Source of the DNA: Bacteroidota bacterium
Lineage (GTDB): Bacteria; Bacteroidota; JABWAT01
Assembly (NCBI GenBank): GCA_017303995.1
Contig: JAFLBE010000011.1
Location: forward strand, 27,463 to 91,462
Length of the DNA: 64,000 bases
Direction of reading: 5' to 3'
Positions 50,384-58,368 of the stretch are shown here, in pieces. The notes under the pieces are model-generated. The model was not told the origin of the DNA. It worked only from the letters and a program-made list of their open reading frames with translations, and ran no database searches. Both the position numbers and the translations under genes were made by a program. The first letter of the stretch is position 1. Every line of letters starts with the position of its first letter.

Positions 50384-50432
50384 GTGATCTGTAACCCGTA
50401 ACCCGTGACCCGTAATTCGTCCCGTGTCACCG
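50384..50432. repeat. Seven-unit heptad array (GTAACCC type)
   Basis: GTGATCT, GTAACCC, GTAACCC, GTGACCC, GTAATTC, GTCCCGT and GTCACCG in exact phase, ending 16 bases upstream of the next start codon. Confidence 0.7.
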
Positions 50433-50448
50433 GCATTTAGGAGTTAAA

Positions 50449-51438
50449 ATGAAATTAGTCACTTTTGAGTTTGTTTGTCCGATGGGAAGAATCCGCCGGT
50501 TAGGTGCTCTTTCCGGGCGGTATATTGTGGATCTGAATTTTGCTTTTACGCTGCTTCTTGCTGAACAGGAAGAAACACGTGCCTACGAACTTGCAGAAGC
50601 TGAAATTCCGCCAACCATGCTCGACTTCCTTAAAACCGGAATCAACGGCAGAATCGTTGCTCAGCAAACCCTTGACGGACTTCAGGAATCGGGTTATCTG
50701 AAACCTTCAACCCGCGGACCAAATGAAGAACGTGTGGTTTGGAAACAATCAGAAGTCCGGCTGGTCACGCCGCTTCCGAATCCGAACTCACTTAGAGATT
50801 TTCTTGCATTCGAAAAACATACCCGAACTGGTTACGACCGGCGGGGACAGGAATTCCCGAAGTTGTGGTTTGAGCTTCCGGTTTATTACAAAGGAAATCA
50901 CAGAACCCTCATAGGTCCGGATGCAAATGTCTACTGGCCATCCTTTACCGAAAAATTTGACTATGAACTTGAACTCTGCTGCATCATCGGCAAGGCCGGT
51001 ATGAATATTTCGGCAGAAGAAGCACACGAATATATTGCCGGATACGCCATCATGAATGATTTTTCGGCACGGGATATTCAGATGCAGGAAATGAGTTTGA
51101 GGCTCGGTCCGTCTAAAGGAAAAGATTTTGCAACGGCCGTCGGACCCTGGATCGTAACACCTGATGAAATCAAAGACATCCGGAATCTGACCATGACCGC
51201 ACGGATTAACGGCGAAGAATGGAGCCGGGGAAATTCGGGTGAGTCTCACTGGACTTTTGAGCAGATGATTGCACATGTTTCTATGGATGAAATGCTTTAT
51301 CCCGGCGATATTCTGGGTTCAGGAACGGTCGGCACCGGTTGCGGATATGAACTTGACCGGTGGGTTCAACCGGAAGATGTGATCGAACTTGAAATTACCG
51401 GACTTGGGGTTTTAAGAAACAGAGTGGTAAGAAAATGA
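50449..51438 (+). CDS. Fumarylacetoacetate hydrolase family protein
   Basis: A 329-residue FAH-fold hydrolase that would split fumarylacetoacetate into fumarate and acetoacetate, the last step of the tyrosine pathway. The N-terminal SH3-like part (about 1-110) is followed by the catalytic domain with FDYELELCCIIGKAG (metal-binding glutamates), GYAIMNDFSARDIQMQEM, GPSKGKDFATAVGPWIVT and the C-terminal GSGTVGTGCGYELDRWVQPED. An AGGAG site precedes the ATG. It overlaps the small lipoprotein gene by four bases. Other FAH-family reactions are possible; the context makes fumarylacetoacetase the best call. Confidence 0.87.
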   Translation: MKLVTFEFVCPMGRIRRLGALSGRYIVDLNFAFTLLLAEQEETRAYELAEAEIPPTMLDFLKTGINGRIVAQQTLDGLQESGYLKPSTRGPNEERVVWKQSEVRLVTPLPNPNSLRDFLAFEKHTRTGYDRRGQEFPKLWFELPVYYKGNHRTLIGPDANVYWPSFTEKFDYELELCCIIGKAGMNISAEEAHEYIAGYAIMNDFSARDIQMQEMSLRLGPSKGKDFATAVGPWIVTPDEIKDIRNLTMTARINGEEWSRGNSGESHWTFEQMIAHVSMDEMLYPGDILGSGTVGTGCGYELDRWVQPEDVIELEITGLGVLRNRVVRK

Positions 51439-51875
51439 AAATATTTTTGTTCTTCCTGATTTATTTCTTTGCTTTTCTTTTCGTTGTTTCCTGTGATCAG
51501 AATGAGGACGAAAAGAAAAAGGAAGTTCCCCGGGAAACCTGGGTTACCGTTGAAGTTTTCGATTCAACCCTTAATTTTTATCTGGAAACTCACCTCACAA
51601 CTCCAAAATATTTTCCGAATGAATATGTTTTCCGGATCGAACATCAGGAATCTTCCGGCTGGGTTGAAATCGCAAATACGGGCCCTGTAAATGATGTTTC
51701 GTTTCCGGCCACAAAACATGAAAATGTTAAATTGGACAGACTGGATTTTCCAGTATCAGATTTAAGGGCATTTAAAGGACCATTCAGAGCCAGAGTGATT
51801 TTATTTGAGGATCATTTTGCCACCATTCCTTATTATGATGACAAACTTATTTCAAATACATTTTCTCTGAAATAA
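51435..51875 (+). CDS. Small lipoprotein of the tyrosine operon
   Basis: A 146-residue lipoprotein of unknown family: signal KIFLFFLIYFFAFLFVVSC (lipidated Cys near 20), a charged linker (DQNEDEKKKE), then a beta-rich domain of about 110 residues (VTVEVFDSTLNFYLETHLTTPKYF and GPFRARVILFEDHFATIP) that may be an immunoglobulin-like fold. The ATG overlaps the FAH stop (ATGA), and 30 bases separate it from the homogentisate dioxygenase gene, so it is co-transcribed with a cytoplasmic pathway; why is unclear. Confidence 0.75.
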   Translation: MKIFLFFLIYFFAFLFVVSCDQNEDEKKKEVPRETWVTVEVFDSTLNFYLETHLTTPKYFPNEYVFRIEHQESSGWVEIANTGPVNDVSFPATKHENVKLDRLDFPVSDLRAFKGPFRARVILFEDHFATIPYYDDKLISNTFSLK

Positions 51876-51905
51876 TGAATTAGAAATTTTTTCCAGGAAA
51901 AAACC

Positions 51906-52982
51906 ATGACCCACCTGAAAAAAGGGATTACATCCAAACAAGCCCATGTTGCAATTCCCGAAGGAACCTTCGAAGAAGAACATGGCCGTGACGGATTTTA
52001 CGGTGCTGTTTCACATCTTTATCACCAGAATTCACCCACAAACTGGTTAAAAATCAAAGGACCGTGCCGGCCTTATGCCATTGACACAAGAAAGTTTGAA
52101 TTTGGTGATGAACCTGTCAAATTCCTTTTCAATGATGATGTTGCTCTGTTTATGTTTCACAAGATCCATCCAGAAATGTTTTATTCCCGGAATGCTGATG
52201 GCGATTGGGTGATTTTTGTTCATGACGGCAAAGGTTTTGTTGAAACCGATTACGGTCCGCTGACTTATTCGGATGGGGATTATATTGTTATTCCAAGAGG
52301 GACGACTTACCGGATTGTTCCTGAAAAGGAAAGCAGGTTTCTGATGATTGAATCTAAGTCAGATATCCGCCAGCCCGACCGTGGATTACTGGGTCAGCAT
52401 GCACTTTACGATCCGGCCGTGATTGAAGTCCCTGAGCCGATTGCTTTTGAGTCGGTTGAAGATAAATATCAGGTCAGAATCAAACGGTTGGAGGAGTTTA
52501 CCACCGTAACCTATGCCTTTCACCCACTTGATGTGGTGGGTTGGAAGGGGACTTTATATCCATGGAAACTAAATATCCGTGATTTTCGTCCGGTCATGAG
52601 TCATCGCGGACATTTGGCTCCGTCTGTGCATTCAACTTTTATTGGCGATAATTTTGTGGTTTGCAGTTTCGTCCCCCGGCCGCTTGAAGAAGATAAAGAT
52701 GCCCAGCGGGTTCCGTTCTGGCACCGGAATATCGATTATGATGAAGTCATTTTTTACCACGCCGGTAATTTTTTCAGCCGGGATGGCATTGATGCGGGAA
52801 TGGTGACCTTTCATCCATTGGGAATTCATCACGGTCCGCACCCGAAAGCTTATCAGAATCAGCGAACCAAAGACAAAACCGATGAGTATGCGGTTATGAT
52901 TGACACCCGCCGGCCACTGAAAATGACCTCAGCCGCAAATTCTGCCCTGTTCGAAGATTATTGGAAACTCTGGCAGTTTTAA
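51906..52982 (+). CDS. hmgA: Homogentisate 1,2-dioxygenase
   Basis: A 358-residue cupin-fold iron dioxygenase that opens the homogentisate ring to maleylacetoacetate. The C-terminal metal region has PFWHRNIDYDEVIFYHAGNF (H273, E280) and HPLGIHHGPHP (H308/H309); the spacing of the first His and Glu is one residue longer than in the animal enzyme. The protein is shorter than the usual 430-440 residues, mostly at the N-terminus, as in other short bacterial forms. It completes the ring-opening part of the pathway; no maleylacetoacetate isomerase gene is present in the cluster. Confidence 0.9.
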   Translation: MTHLKKGITSKQAHVAIPEGTFEEEHGRDGFYGAVSHLYHQNSPTNWLKIKGPCRPYAIDTRKFEFGDEPVKFLFNDDVALFMFHKIHPEMFYSRNADGDWVIFVHDGKGFVETDYGPLTYSDGDYIVIPRGTTYRIVPEKESRFLMIESKSDIRQPDRGLLGQHALYDPAVIEVPEPIAFESVEDKYQVRIKRLEEFTTVTYAFHPLDVVGWKGTLYPWKLNIRDFRPVMSHRGHLAPSVHSTFIGDNFVVCSFVPRPLEEDKDAQRVPFWHRNIDYDEVIFYHAGNFFSRDGIDAGMVTFHPLGIHHGPHPKAYQNQRTKDKTDEYAVMIDTRRPLKMTSAANSALFEDYWKLWQF

Positions 52983-53007
52983 CAAAATTGGCTCCCGCTT
53001 TAATAAC

Positions 53008-53046
53008 CCATACCGACTTTTTGAACCACTCAGGAAGTTGGTATGG
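53008..53046 (+). terminator. Hairpin downstream of hmgA
   Basis: CCATACCGACTT and AAGTTGGTATGG pair over 11 of 12 bases with a 15-base loop, 26 bases after the hmgA stop. There is no T tract, so it may be a processing site rather than a true terminator. Confidence 0.45.
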
Positions 53047-53120
53047 CCTTTCTTCCGCCACTCACCGTATTTCTTTTAATCGATTTATAATTCTTCCCAA
53101 TCTGTTTTTTTAAGAAAATG

Positions 53121-53169
53121 TTTGGGTTATTTAAATTGATTAGGGTATTTTTACTTCCACACCGTAGTA
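53121..53169 (+). promoter_or_regulatory. Promoter of sorting-domain paralogue 1
   Basis: TTTG (53121-53124), 21 bases, TATTTTTA (53146-53153), preceded by AGGG and followed at a fixed distance by CGTAGTA (53163-53169). The same layout occurs before paralogues 2 and 3. Confidence 0.55.
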
Positions 53170-53220
53170 AAGTCGTTCCCGAATGTAAAGGGTGTAGTTA
53201 AATTCAACTTTGGAGGTTTT

Positions 53221-55608
53221 ATGTTCAGTCGTCATCTGTTAGTAGTTTTGCAATTCCTGATTCCAATTTCAGGATTTGCAGGAAATTCAGGGAAAACAGA
53301 TTTAAAAAAGGAAAAATCATCAGCTGCGTTCCAGCATTTTAAATATCTGGATGCCCCTGGCTATAAATTGTATTTTGAAAACAACGGCAATATTCAGGAT
53401 CCTTCAGGAAACTGGAGTATGGAGTTTCCAAAAAATTCCGGGAAGTATTCCCTTTTTGCAGGCGGATTTGCACTTAGTGGTTATGTTGATGGTGAATTAA
53501 GAGCGTCATGGATGGCTTCTGCTTCACGCGTTGAAGATTGGCAGCCTGGTAATATAGTTAATGGCAGTCCAGCAGATCCAACTGACCCCAAATTCCGTGT
53601 ATATGGCGTTTCTATGGGTGATTTCCCAGGTAAAAATCCCGATGTACCTGAATGGCCGGTAGATTTGGGTGCAGAATTTAACGATTTGAACAATAATGGA
53701 ATTTATGAACCTGATCAGGGAGAATTGCCAAAAATATTTGGAAGCCAGATGTTGTGGTACGTCATCAATGACGGAATTACAGAAAGTGATCCAAATCGTC
53801 GTTTTAAAACAAAAGGGATGGGGTTAGAAGCACAGGTTTCAGCTTTTTTCTTTGCCGGACAAAACGCTGCAATGGATAATACCGCCTTTATCATATATAA
53901 ATTTATCAATAAAGGGGCCAAGCCGGTTAATAATATGATTTTCTCACTCTGGTCTGATCCTGATCTCGGTAATTCTGATGATGATCTGGTTGGGGTTGAC
54001 TCCGTTCGGTCACTTGCCTATTGCTATAATGAAAGTAACACTGATACCCGTTATGGAGTTGGGGTTCCGGCTTTTGGATATGATTTTTTCCTTGGACCTA
54101 AGGTTTTTACAGGAAATAATCTGGATACTGTTGATATTCTCGGGAAAAAATATCCCGGATATAAGTCTTTGGGGATGAAATCATTTGTGAAATATGTCAG
54201 AGATAGGTCTGATTTACCTGATCCCAATTCAGCCGCCGAGGCAAGAAACTATCAGGAAGGAAAAAAATTTAATGGTGTGCTTTTCAATCCGTTAACTGAT
54301 GGAGTTGGTGGCACAGCGGCTAACAATCCGTTAATTGTTCATCCCGGATTTCCGGAAACCCCATCAGGCTGGATTGATATTACTGGTGCTGACAGAAGGA
54401 TGATGATCAATACCCAACCCTTCAGTATGGAACCAGGAGATACTCAGGTCATCATTGTGGGTTATGTAATAGGTTTTTCAGGTACGAACCTGACAAGTAT
54501 ATCTGATTTAAGAGAAAAATCTGATATTTCACAAAAAGGGTATAGTAATCTGGTAAATTTAAAACCAGAAAAACCAAAACTGGGTACATTAAACCTGACT
54601 GTTTTGGATTTGCAGAATAATCCAATTGAACATGCAAGTGTATCAATTACACCGTTTGGATTTTCCAAAAATCCAAAATTTTTCCACAATTCTTTGCTTG
54701 GACCCTACACATCGCTTCTTTACGAGGGTTATTATCACTTGGAGGTAATTGGCAATGATGAAGTATGGGGTTGGAATCCGGATACGATAAAAACTGATTT
54801 TTCTATCACGGAAGATAATATTTCAAATCAAACCATAACTGTCAATAGGATACCTGGTTACGAAGATGATTTTAGTGGAAAATTCAGCAATTACTGGATT
54901 GCAGGTGAAAATGGAGATACTGCTTTCACGACCAATCCTGTTACGACCTGGCGGACAATAAATGGATATCTTGGCTGGCCGGGAACTGTTCAATATAAAG
55001 GCCGGTATACAGTAAAAGCAACACTTGAACTTAAAGATTTTATCAATCCGACGCTTGAATTTAAACCAATGTATAGCCTTAGCACAACCGATACATTATT
55101 AGTTTATGCAAGTGGTGATAATGGGTTCAACTGGACCAAACTGGATTCTTATCAGGCAGAATTTTCAGGAGCCCATCTCAAAAAGAGCTATTCCCTGAAC
55201 TCATTTATATCAATTACAGATTCTGTAAAAGTGAAGTTCAGGGTTGTAAAGAATTCGATAACTACATTATTGACCAAAATTGATGACTTTAAGATTTCTC
55301 ACAGTGGATACACTTCTGTCGGCGAAGATCTCAAGGGTAAAACTGATTTCTCCCTCCTCCCAGCCTATCCGAACCCGTTCAATCCGTCAACAACAATCAG
55401 ATGGATTCAACCTGCCGGCGGGGAAGCAACAATTCGGGTGATGAATTTGCTCGGTCAGGAAGTGAAAGTGTTCTCAGCAGGTAACCGGGTTTCCGGTCAG
55501 AATGAACAAACTCTTTCTTTCAACGGACTCGCTTCCGGGCTTTATTTTTACCGGATTGATTTGAACGGAAAATCATCACCAACAGGGAAACTGATGTTGT
55601 TGAAGTAA
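53221..55608 (+). CDS. Secreted protein with T9SS-type sorting domain, paralogue 1
   Basis: A 795-residue exported protein of unknown function. It has a signal peptide (LLVVLQFLIPISGFAG); a conserved N-terminal module (about 35-440) with FENNGNIQDPSGNWSMEFP, FAGGFALSGYVDG, AEFNDLNNNGIYEPDQGE and WSDPDLGNSDDDLVGVDSVRSLAYCYNE (acidic, likely calcium-binding loops); a carboxypeptidase-regulatory-like or Ig-like part (about 460-550); a jelly-roll-like part; and a C-terminal domain of about 85 residues starting LLPAYPNPFNPSTTIRW and ending KLMLLK, the type A sorting signal of type IX secretion. GGAGG precedes the ATG. First of four tandem paralogues; a surface or extracellular role is likely. Confidence 0.85.
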   Translation: MFSRHLLVVLQFLIPISGFAGNSGKTDLKKEKSSAAFQHFKYLDAPGYKLYFENNGNIQDPSGNWSMEFPKNSGKYSLFAGGFALSGYVDGELRASWMASASRVEDWQPGNIVNGSPADPTDPKFRVYGVSMGDFPGKNPDVPEWPVDLGAEFNDLNNNGIYEPDQGELPKIFGSQMLWYVINDGITESDPNRRFKTKGMGLEAQVSAFFFAGQNAAMDNTAFIIYKFINKGAKPVNNMIFSLWSDPDLGNSDDDLVGVDSVRSLAYCYNESNTDTRYGVGVPAFGYDFFLGPKVFTGNNLDTVDILGKKYPGYKSLGMKSFVKYVRDRSDLPDPNSAAEARNYQEGKKFNGVLFNPLTDGVGGTAANNPLIVHPGFPETPSGWIDITGADRRMMINTQPFSMEPGDTQVIIVGYVIGFSGTNLTSISDLREKSDISQKGYSNLVNLKPEKPKLGTLNLTVLDLQNNPIEHASVSITPFGFSKNPKFFHNSLLGPYTSLLYEGYYHLEVIGNDEVWGWNPDTIKTDFSITEDNISNQTITVNRIPGYEDDFSGKFSNYWIAGENGDTAFTTNPVTTWRTINGYLGWPGTVQYKGRYTVKATLELKDFINPTLEFKPMYSLSTTDTLLVYASGDNGFNWTKLDSYQAEFSGAHLKKSYSLNSFISITDSVKVKFRVVKNSITTLLTKIDDFKISHSGYTSVGEDLKGKTDFSLLPAYPNPFNPSTTIRWIQPAGGEATIRVMNLLGQEVKVFSAGNRVSGQNEQTLSFNGLASGLYFYRIDLNGKSSPTGKLMLLK

Positions 55609-55630
55609 GCAGATTTAAAAGAAAGTTTTA

Positions 55631-55661
55631 AAAAAGGGGCGGATATTTTCCGCCCCTTTTT
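55631..55661 (+). terminator. Terminator of paralogue 1
   Basis: AAAAAGGGGCGG and CCGCCCCTTTTT with a 7-base loop, followed by further T residues, 23 bases after the stop. A clear rho-independent terminator. Confidence 0.92.
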
Positions 55662-55739
55662 TTTTGATTTAAGACCATAAAAGACAATGCTATATGTAAA
55701 ATAAAAAAAGAAGTTTTTCCAACATTAGGACAAAAATTG

Positions 55740-55788
55740 TTTGAATTATTTTAAATCGTTAGGGTATTTTCACCTCAGTCTCGTAGTA
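55740..55788 (+). promoter_or_regulatory. Promoter of sorting-domain paralogue 2
   Basis: TTTG (55740-55743), 21 bases, TATTTTCA (55765-55772) with AGGG before it and CGTAGTA at 55782-55788, the same spacing as in paralogue 1. Confidence 0.55.
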
Positions 55789-55838
55789 GTGTTAATCCCG
55801 GGTATTAAGGGTCTTTTCAATTCAATTTTGGAGGTCAC

Positions 55839-58217
55839 ATGTTCATTCGATATCTATTAGCAGGAATCATATTTCTGATTCCATTTTCAGGAATGGCCGG
55901 AGGATCAGCAAAATCCAGCCTAAAAAAAGGTAAATCAACGACATCATTCATGCATTTTAACTATCTGGATGCGCCTGGCTATAAATTATTTTTCGAAAAC
56001 AACGGAAATATTCAGGATCAAAGTGGAAATTTTGCTGTTGAATATCCGAAGGGATCCGGAAAAAGTCCGTTATTTGCTGGCGGGTTTGGTCTAAGCGGGT
56101 ATATAGACGATAGTCTTGCCACAGCCCTGATGGCTTCGGCCTCAAGAGCTGAGGAATGGCAGCCAGGAAATATGGTAAATGGCCTTCCGGCAGATCCATC
56201 AGATCCAAAATTTAGAATTTACAAATATTCCATTGGAGATGTACCGCTTTTTAATCCGGATATCAACGAATGGCCGGTTGATTTGGGTGCAGCTTTCAAC
56301 GATGAAAACAATAATGGCGTTTATGAACCAAATCTGGGGGAATTTCCCAAAATCAATGGCTCCCAACAACTTTTCTATGTGATCAATGATGGTGTTCCTT
56401 CAGAATCAAGGTTGCCTGGCAGCAAGCCATTAGGACTCGAAGCCCAGATTTCTGCATTCTTTTTTACAGAGAACGGGCCTGCATTGGATAATACGGCCTT
56501 TATCGTTTATAAAATTATAAACAAAGGTGGAAAATCAATTAAAAATGCCATTTTTTCCCTATGGGCTGATCCTGATCTTGGAAATTCAGAGGATGATTTG
56601 GTAGGCGTTGATTCTTTACGTTCTTTGGCTTATTGTTTTAATGAGGGAGCAACTGACGCAATTTATGGTTCTGCACCTCCTGCATTCGGCTATGATTTTT
56701 TCCTTGGTCCGAAAGTACCAACGGGAAACCCCCTCGATACGGTTGTCATTCTCGGGAAAAAATATCCTGGTTTTAAATCACTTGGCATGAACTCCTTTGT
56801 AAAATATGTTCGTGACCGGGCTGAACTTCACGATCCGTCTAACAGGAATGAATTCAGAAATTATCAGGAGGGACTATTGCCTGATGGCTCTGAATTTAAT
56901 GTTCTGACGGAAGGAACTGGTGGCGTTGCTACCGATAATCCACGGATTGTTCATCCGGGTTTCCCTGAGTCTTTATCAGGCTGGAGAGATACCAACAGTG
57001 CTGACAGACGGATGATGATCAATACCCAACCGTTTAATTTTGAACCTGGTGATACTCAGGTTATCATTGTTGGTTATGTTATCGGACAGGGACAATCTAA
57101 CCTGGAAAGTATTGCTGATCTCCGCACTAAATCTGATGAGTCACAATTTGCTTACGATGATCTGGTCAGCATTGTACCTGGAAAGTTAAAACTCGGTAAA
57201 TTATCAATGAAAATTACTGATAAGGCAGGGGCTCCCGAATCAAATGCAAAACTATATGCAGATCAGGGTGGCGTTGTTTTGGCTGATTTCCAGAATATTA
57301 ACACAGTTAATGGCAATTTCTCTACACTTCTTTATGAAGGAAATTATTCAATCAGAATTATCGGGTTTGAAGAAGTTTGGGGTTTGATACCTGATACAGT
57401 CGATAACGATGTTACCATTTTTACTGATCAGGAGACCAGTCTGGAAGTGAAATTAACCAGAAAGCAGGGATATTCTGATTCTTTTGATGGCTTATTCAGC
57501 AGTGAGTGGATTCCCGGTGCACCTGGAGATACAACTTATACACCCACTCAAAAATCATGGTCAGTTGCAAATGGATATTTGGGATGGCCTGCAAATGTTG
57601 CAAAAGGAACCTACTCAGTCACATCAACAGTTGATCTTACTGGTTACCCCGATCCTGAACTATCCTTCCAGACCAATCACAGATTAGGTGGAACCGGAGA
57701 TGTTCTTCAAATTCTTGCCAGCGGTGATAATGGTAATACCTGGGTTACCCTTGATACATACGAGAAAGAATGGCCAAATGTCTGGCAAAACAAGGCATAT
57801 TTCCTCAAATCCTATATTTCCATTTCGGGTTTGGTGAAAATCAGGTTTGTTCTTAAAAAAATCACCACAAGTCCTGTTCTTGCAAAAATCGACAATTTCT
57901 CCATTAAGCTGAATGGATTGACTTCTGTTGGAAACGGAGCTGATTTGATTTCCAATTTCACTCTCCTTCCAGCCTATCCGAACCCGTTCAACCCATCAAC
58001 AACCATCAGATGGATTCAACCTTTCGGTGGGGAAGCAACCATCAGAGTGATGAATCTGCTGGGTCAGGAAGTAAGTGTGATCTCAGCTGGAAACCGGGTT
58101 TCTGGTCAGAATGAGCAAACTCTTTCTTTCAGCGGACTCGCTTCCGGACTTTATTTCTACCGGATTGATCTGAACGGCAAGTCATCCCCAACCGGGAAGT
58201 TAATGCTGCTGAAGTAA
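55839..58217 (+). CDS. Secreted protein with T9SS-type sorting domain, paralogue 2
   Basis: A 792-residue paralogue of the preceding gene with the same domain order: signal peptide (LLAGIIFLIPFSGMAG), N-terminal module (FENNGNIQDQSGNFAVEYP, AFNDENNNGVYEPNLGE, WADPDLGNSEDDLVGVDSLRSLAYCFNE), middle beta domains and the YPNPFNPSTTIRW C-terminal domain. The middle beta region is the least conserved part between copies. GGAGG precedes the ATG, and it has its own promoter and terminator. The function is unknown; the conserved acidic NNNG and DPDLGNS loops suggest structural calcium sites. Confidence 0.85.
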   Translation: MFIRYLLAGIIFLIPFSGMAGGSAKSSLKKGKSTTSFMHFNYLDAPGYKLFFENNGNIQDQSGNFAVEYPKGSGKSPLFAGGFGLSGYIDDSLATALMASASRAEEWQPGNMVNGLPADPSDPKFRIYKYSIGDVPLFNPDINEWPVDLGAAFNDENNNGVYEPNLGEFPKINGSQQLFYVINDGVPSESRLPGSKPLGLEAQISAFFFTENGPALDNTAFIVYKIINKGGKSIKNAIFSLWADPDLGNSEDDLVGVDSLRSLAYCFNEGATDAIYGSAPPAFGYDFFLGPKVPTGNPLDTVVILGKKYPGFKSLGMNSFVKYVRDRAELHDPSNRNEFRNYQEGLLPDGSEFNVLTEGTGGVATDNPRIVHPGFPESLSGWRDTNSADRRMMINTQPFNFEPGDTQVIIVGYVIGQGQSNLESIADLRTKSDESQFAYDDLVSIVPGKLKLGKLSMKITDKAGAPESNAKLYADQGGVVLADFQNINTVNGNFSTLLYEGNYSIRIIGFEEVWGLIPDTVDNDVTIFTDQETSLEVKLTRKQGYSDSFDGLFSSEWIPGAPGDTTYTPTQKSWSVANGYLGWPANVAKGTYSVTSTVDLTGYPDPELSFQTNHRLGGTGDVLQILASGDNGNTWVTLDTYEKEWPNVWQNKAYFLKSYISISGLVKIRFVLKKITTSPVLAKIDNFSIKLNGLTSVGNGADLISNFTLLPAYPNPFNPSTTIRWIQPFGGEATIRVMNLLGQEVSVISAGNRVSGQNEQTLSFSGLASGLYFYRIDLNGKSSPTGKLMLLK

Positions 58218-58240
58218 TCAGGTTAAAAGATAGTTCAGTA

Positions 58241-58271
58241 AACAAAGGGCGGAATTTTTCCGCCCTTTGTT
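58241..58271 (+). terminator. Terminator of paralogue 2
   Basis: AACAAAGGGCGG and CCGCCCTTTGTT around AATTTTT, followed by TTTT. The stop-to-terminator segment is identical to that of paralogue 3. Confidence 0.9.
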
Positions 58272-58311
58272 TTTTAATAAAGATAAGGGTATTTTTATAG
58301 TTGAAACGTAG
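58266..58311 (+). promoter_or_regulatory. Promoter of sorting-domain paralogue 3
   Basis: TTTG (58266-58269, inside the preceding terminator), 20 bases, TATTTTTA (58290-58297) with AGGG before and CGTAG at 58307. It lies over the in-frame ATG at 58312, which therefore is unlikely to be used. Confidence 0.5.
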
Positions 58312-58368
58312 ATGAATCTGAGAAAGCCTACCCTTATTTGCGTTCAAACCGTGTCCCCGGAGATAAAG

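Noticed and set aside
13198..50432. CRISPR array as explanation for the short repeats
   Set aside because: Units are 7 bases, contiguous and degenerate, with no spacers of constant length and no cas genes.
13198..50432. Heptad arrays as coding sequence with amphipathic heptad-repeat protein
   Set aside because: A 7-base period is not a multiple of three, the arrays cross stop codons in all frames, and no start or ribosome site precedes them.
53121..53169. GGAAC/CGTC-type ECF sigma promoter for the sorting-domain genes
   Set aside because: The conserved words are AGGGTATTTT and CGTAG, which do not fit that consensus; the TTG-20-TATTTTTA reading fits the Bacteroidota promoter better.
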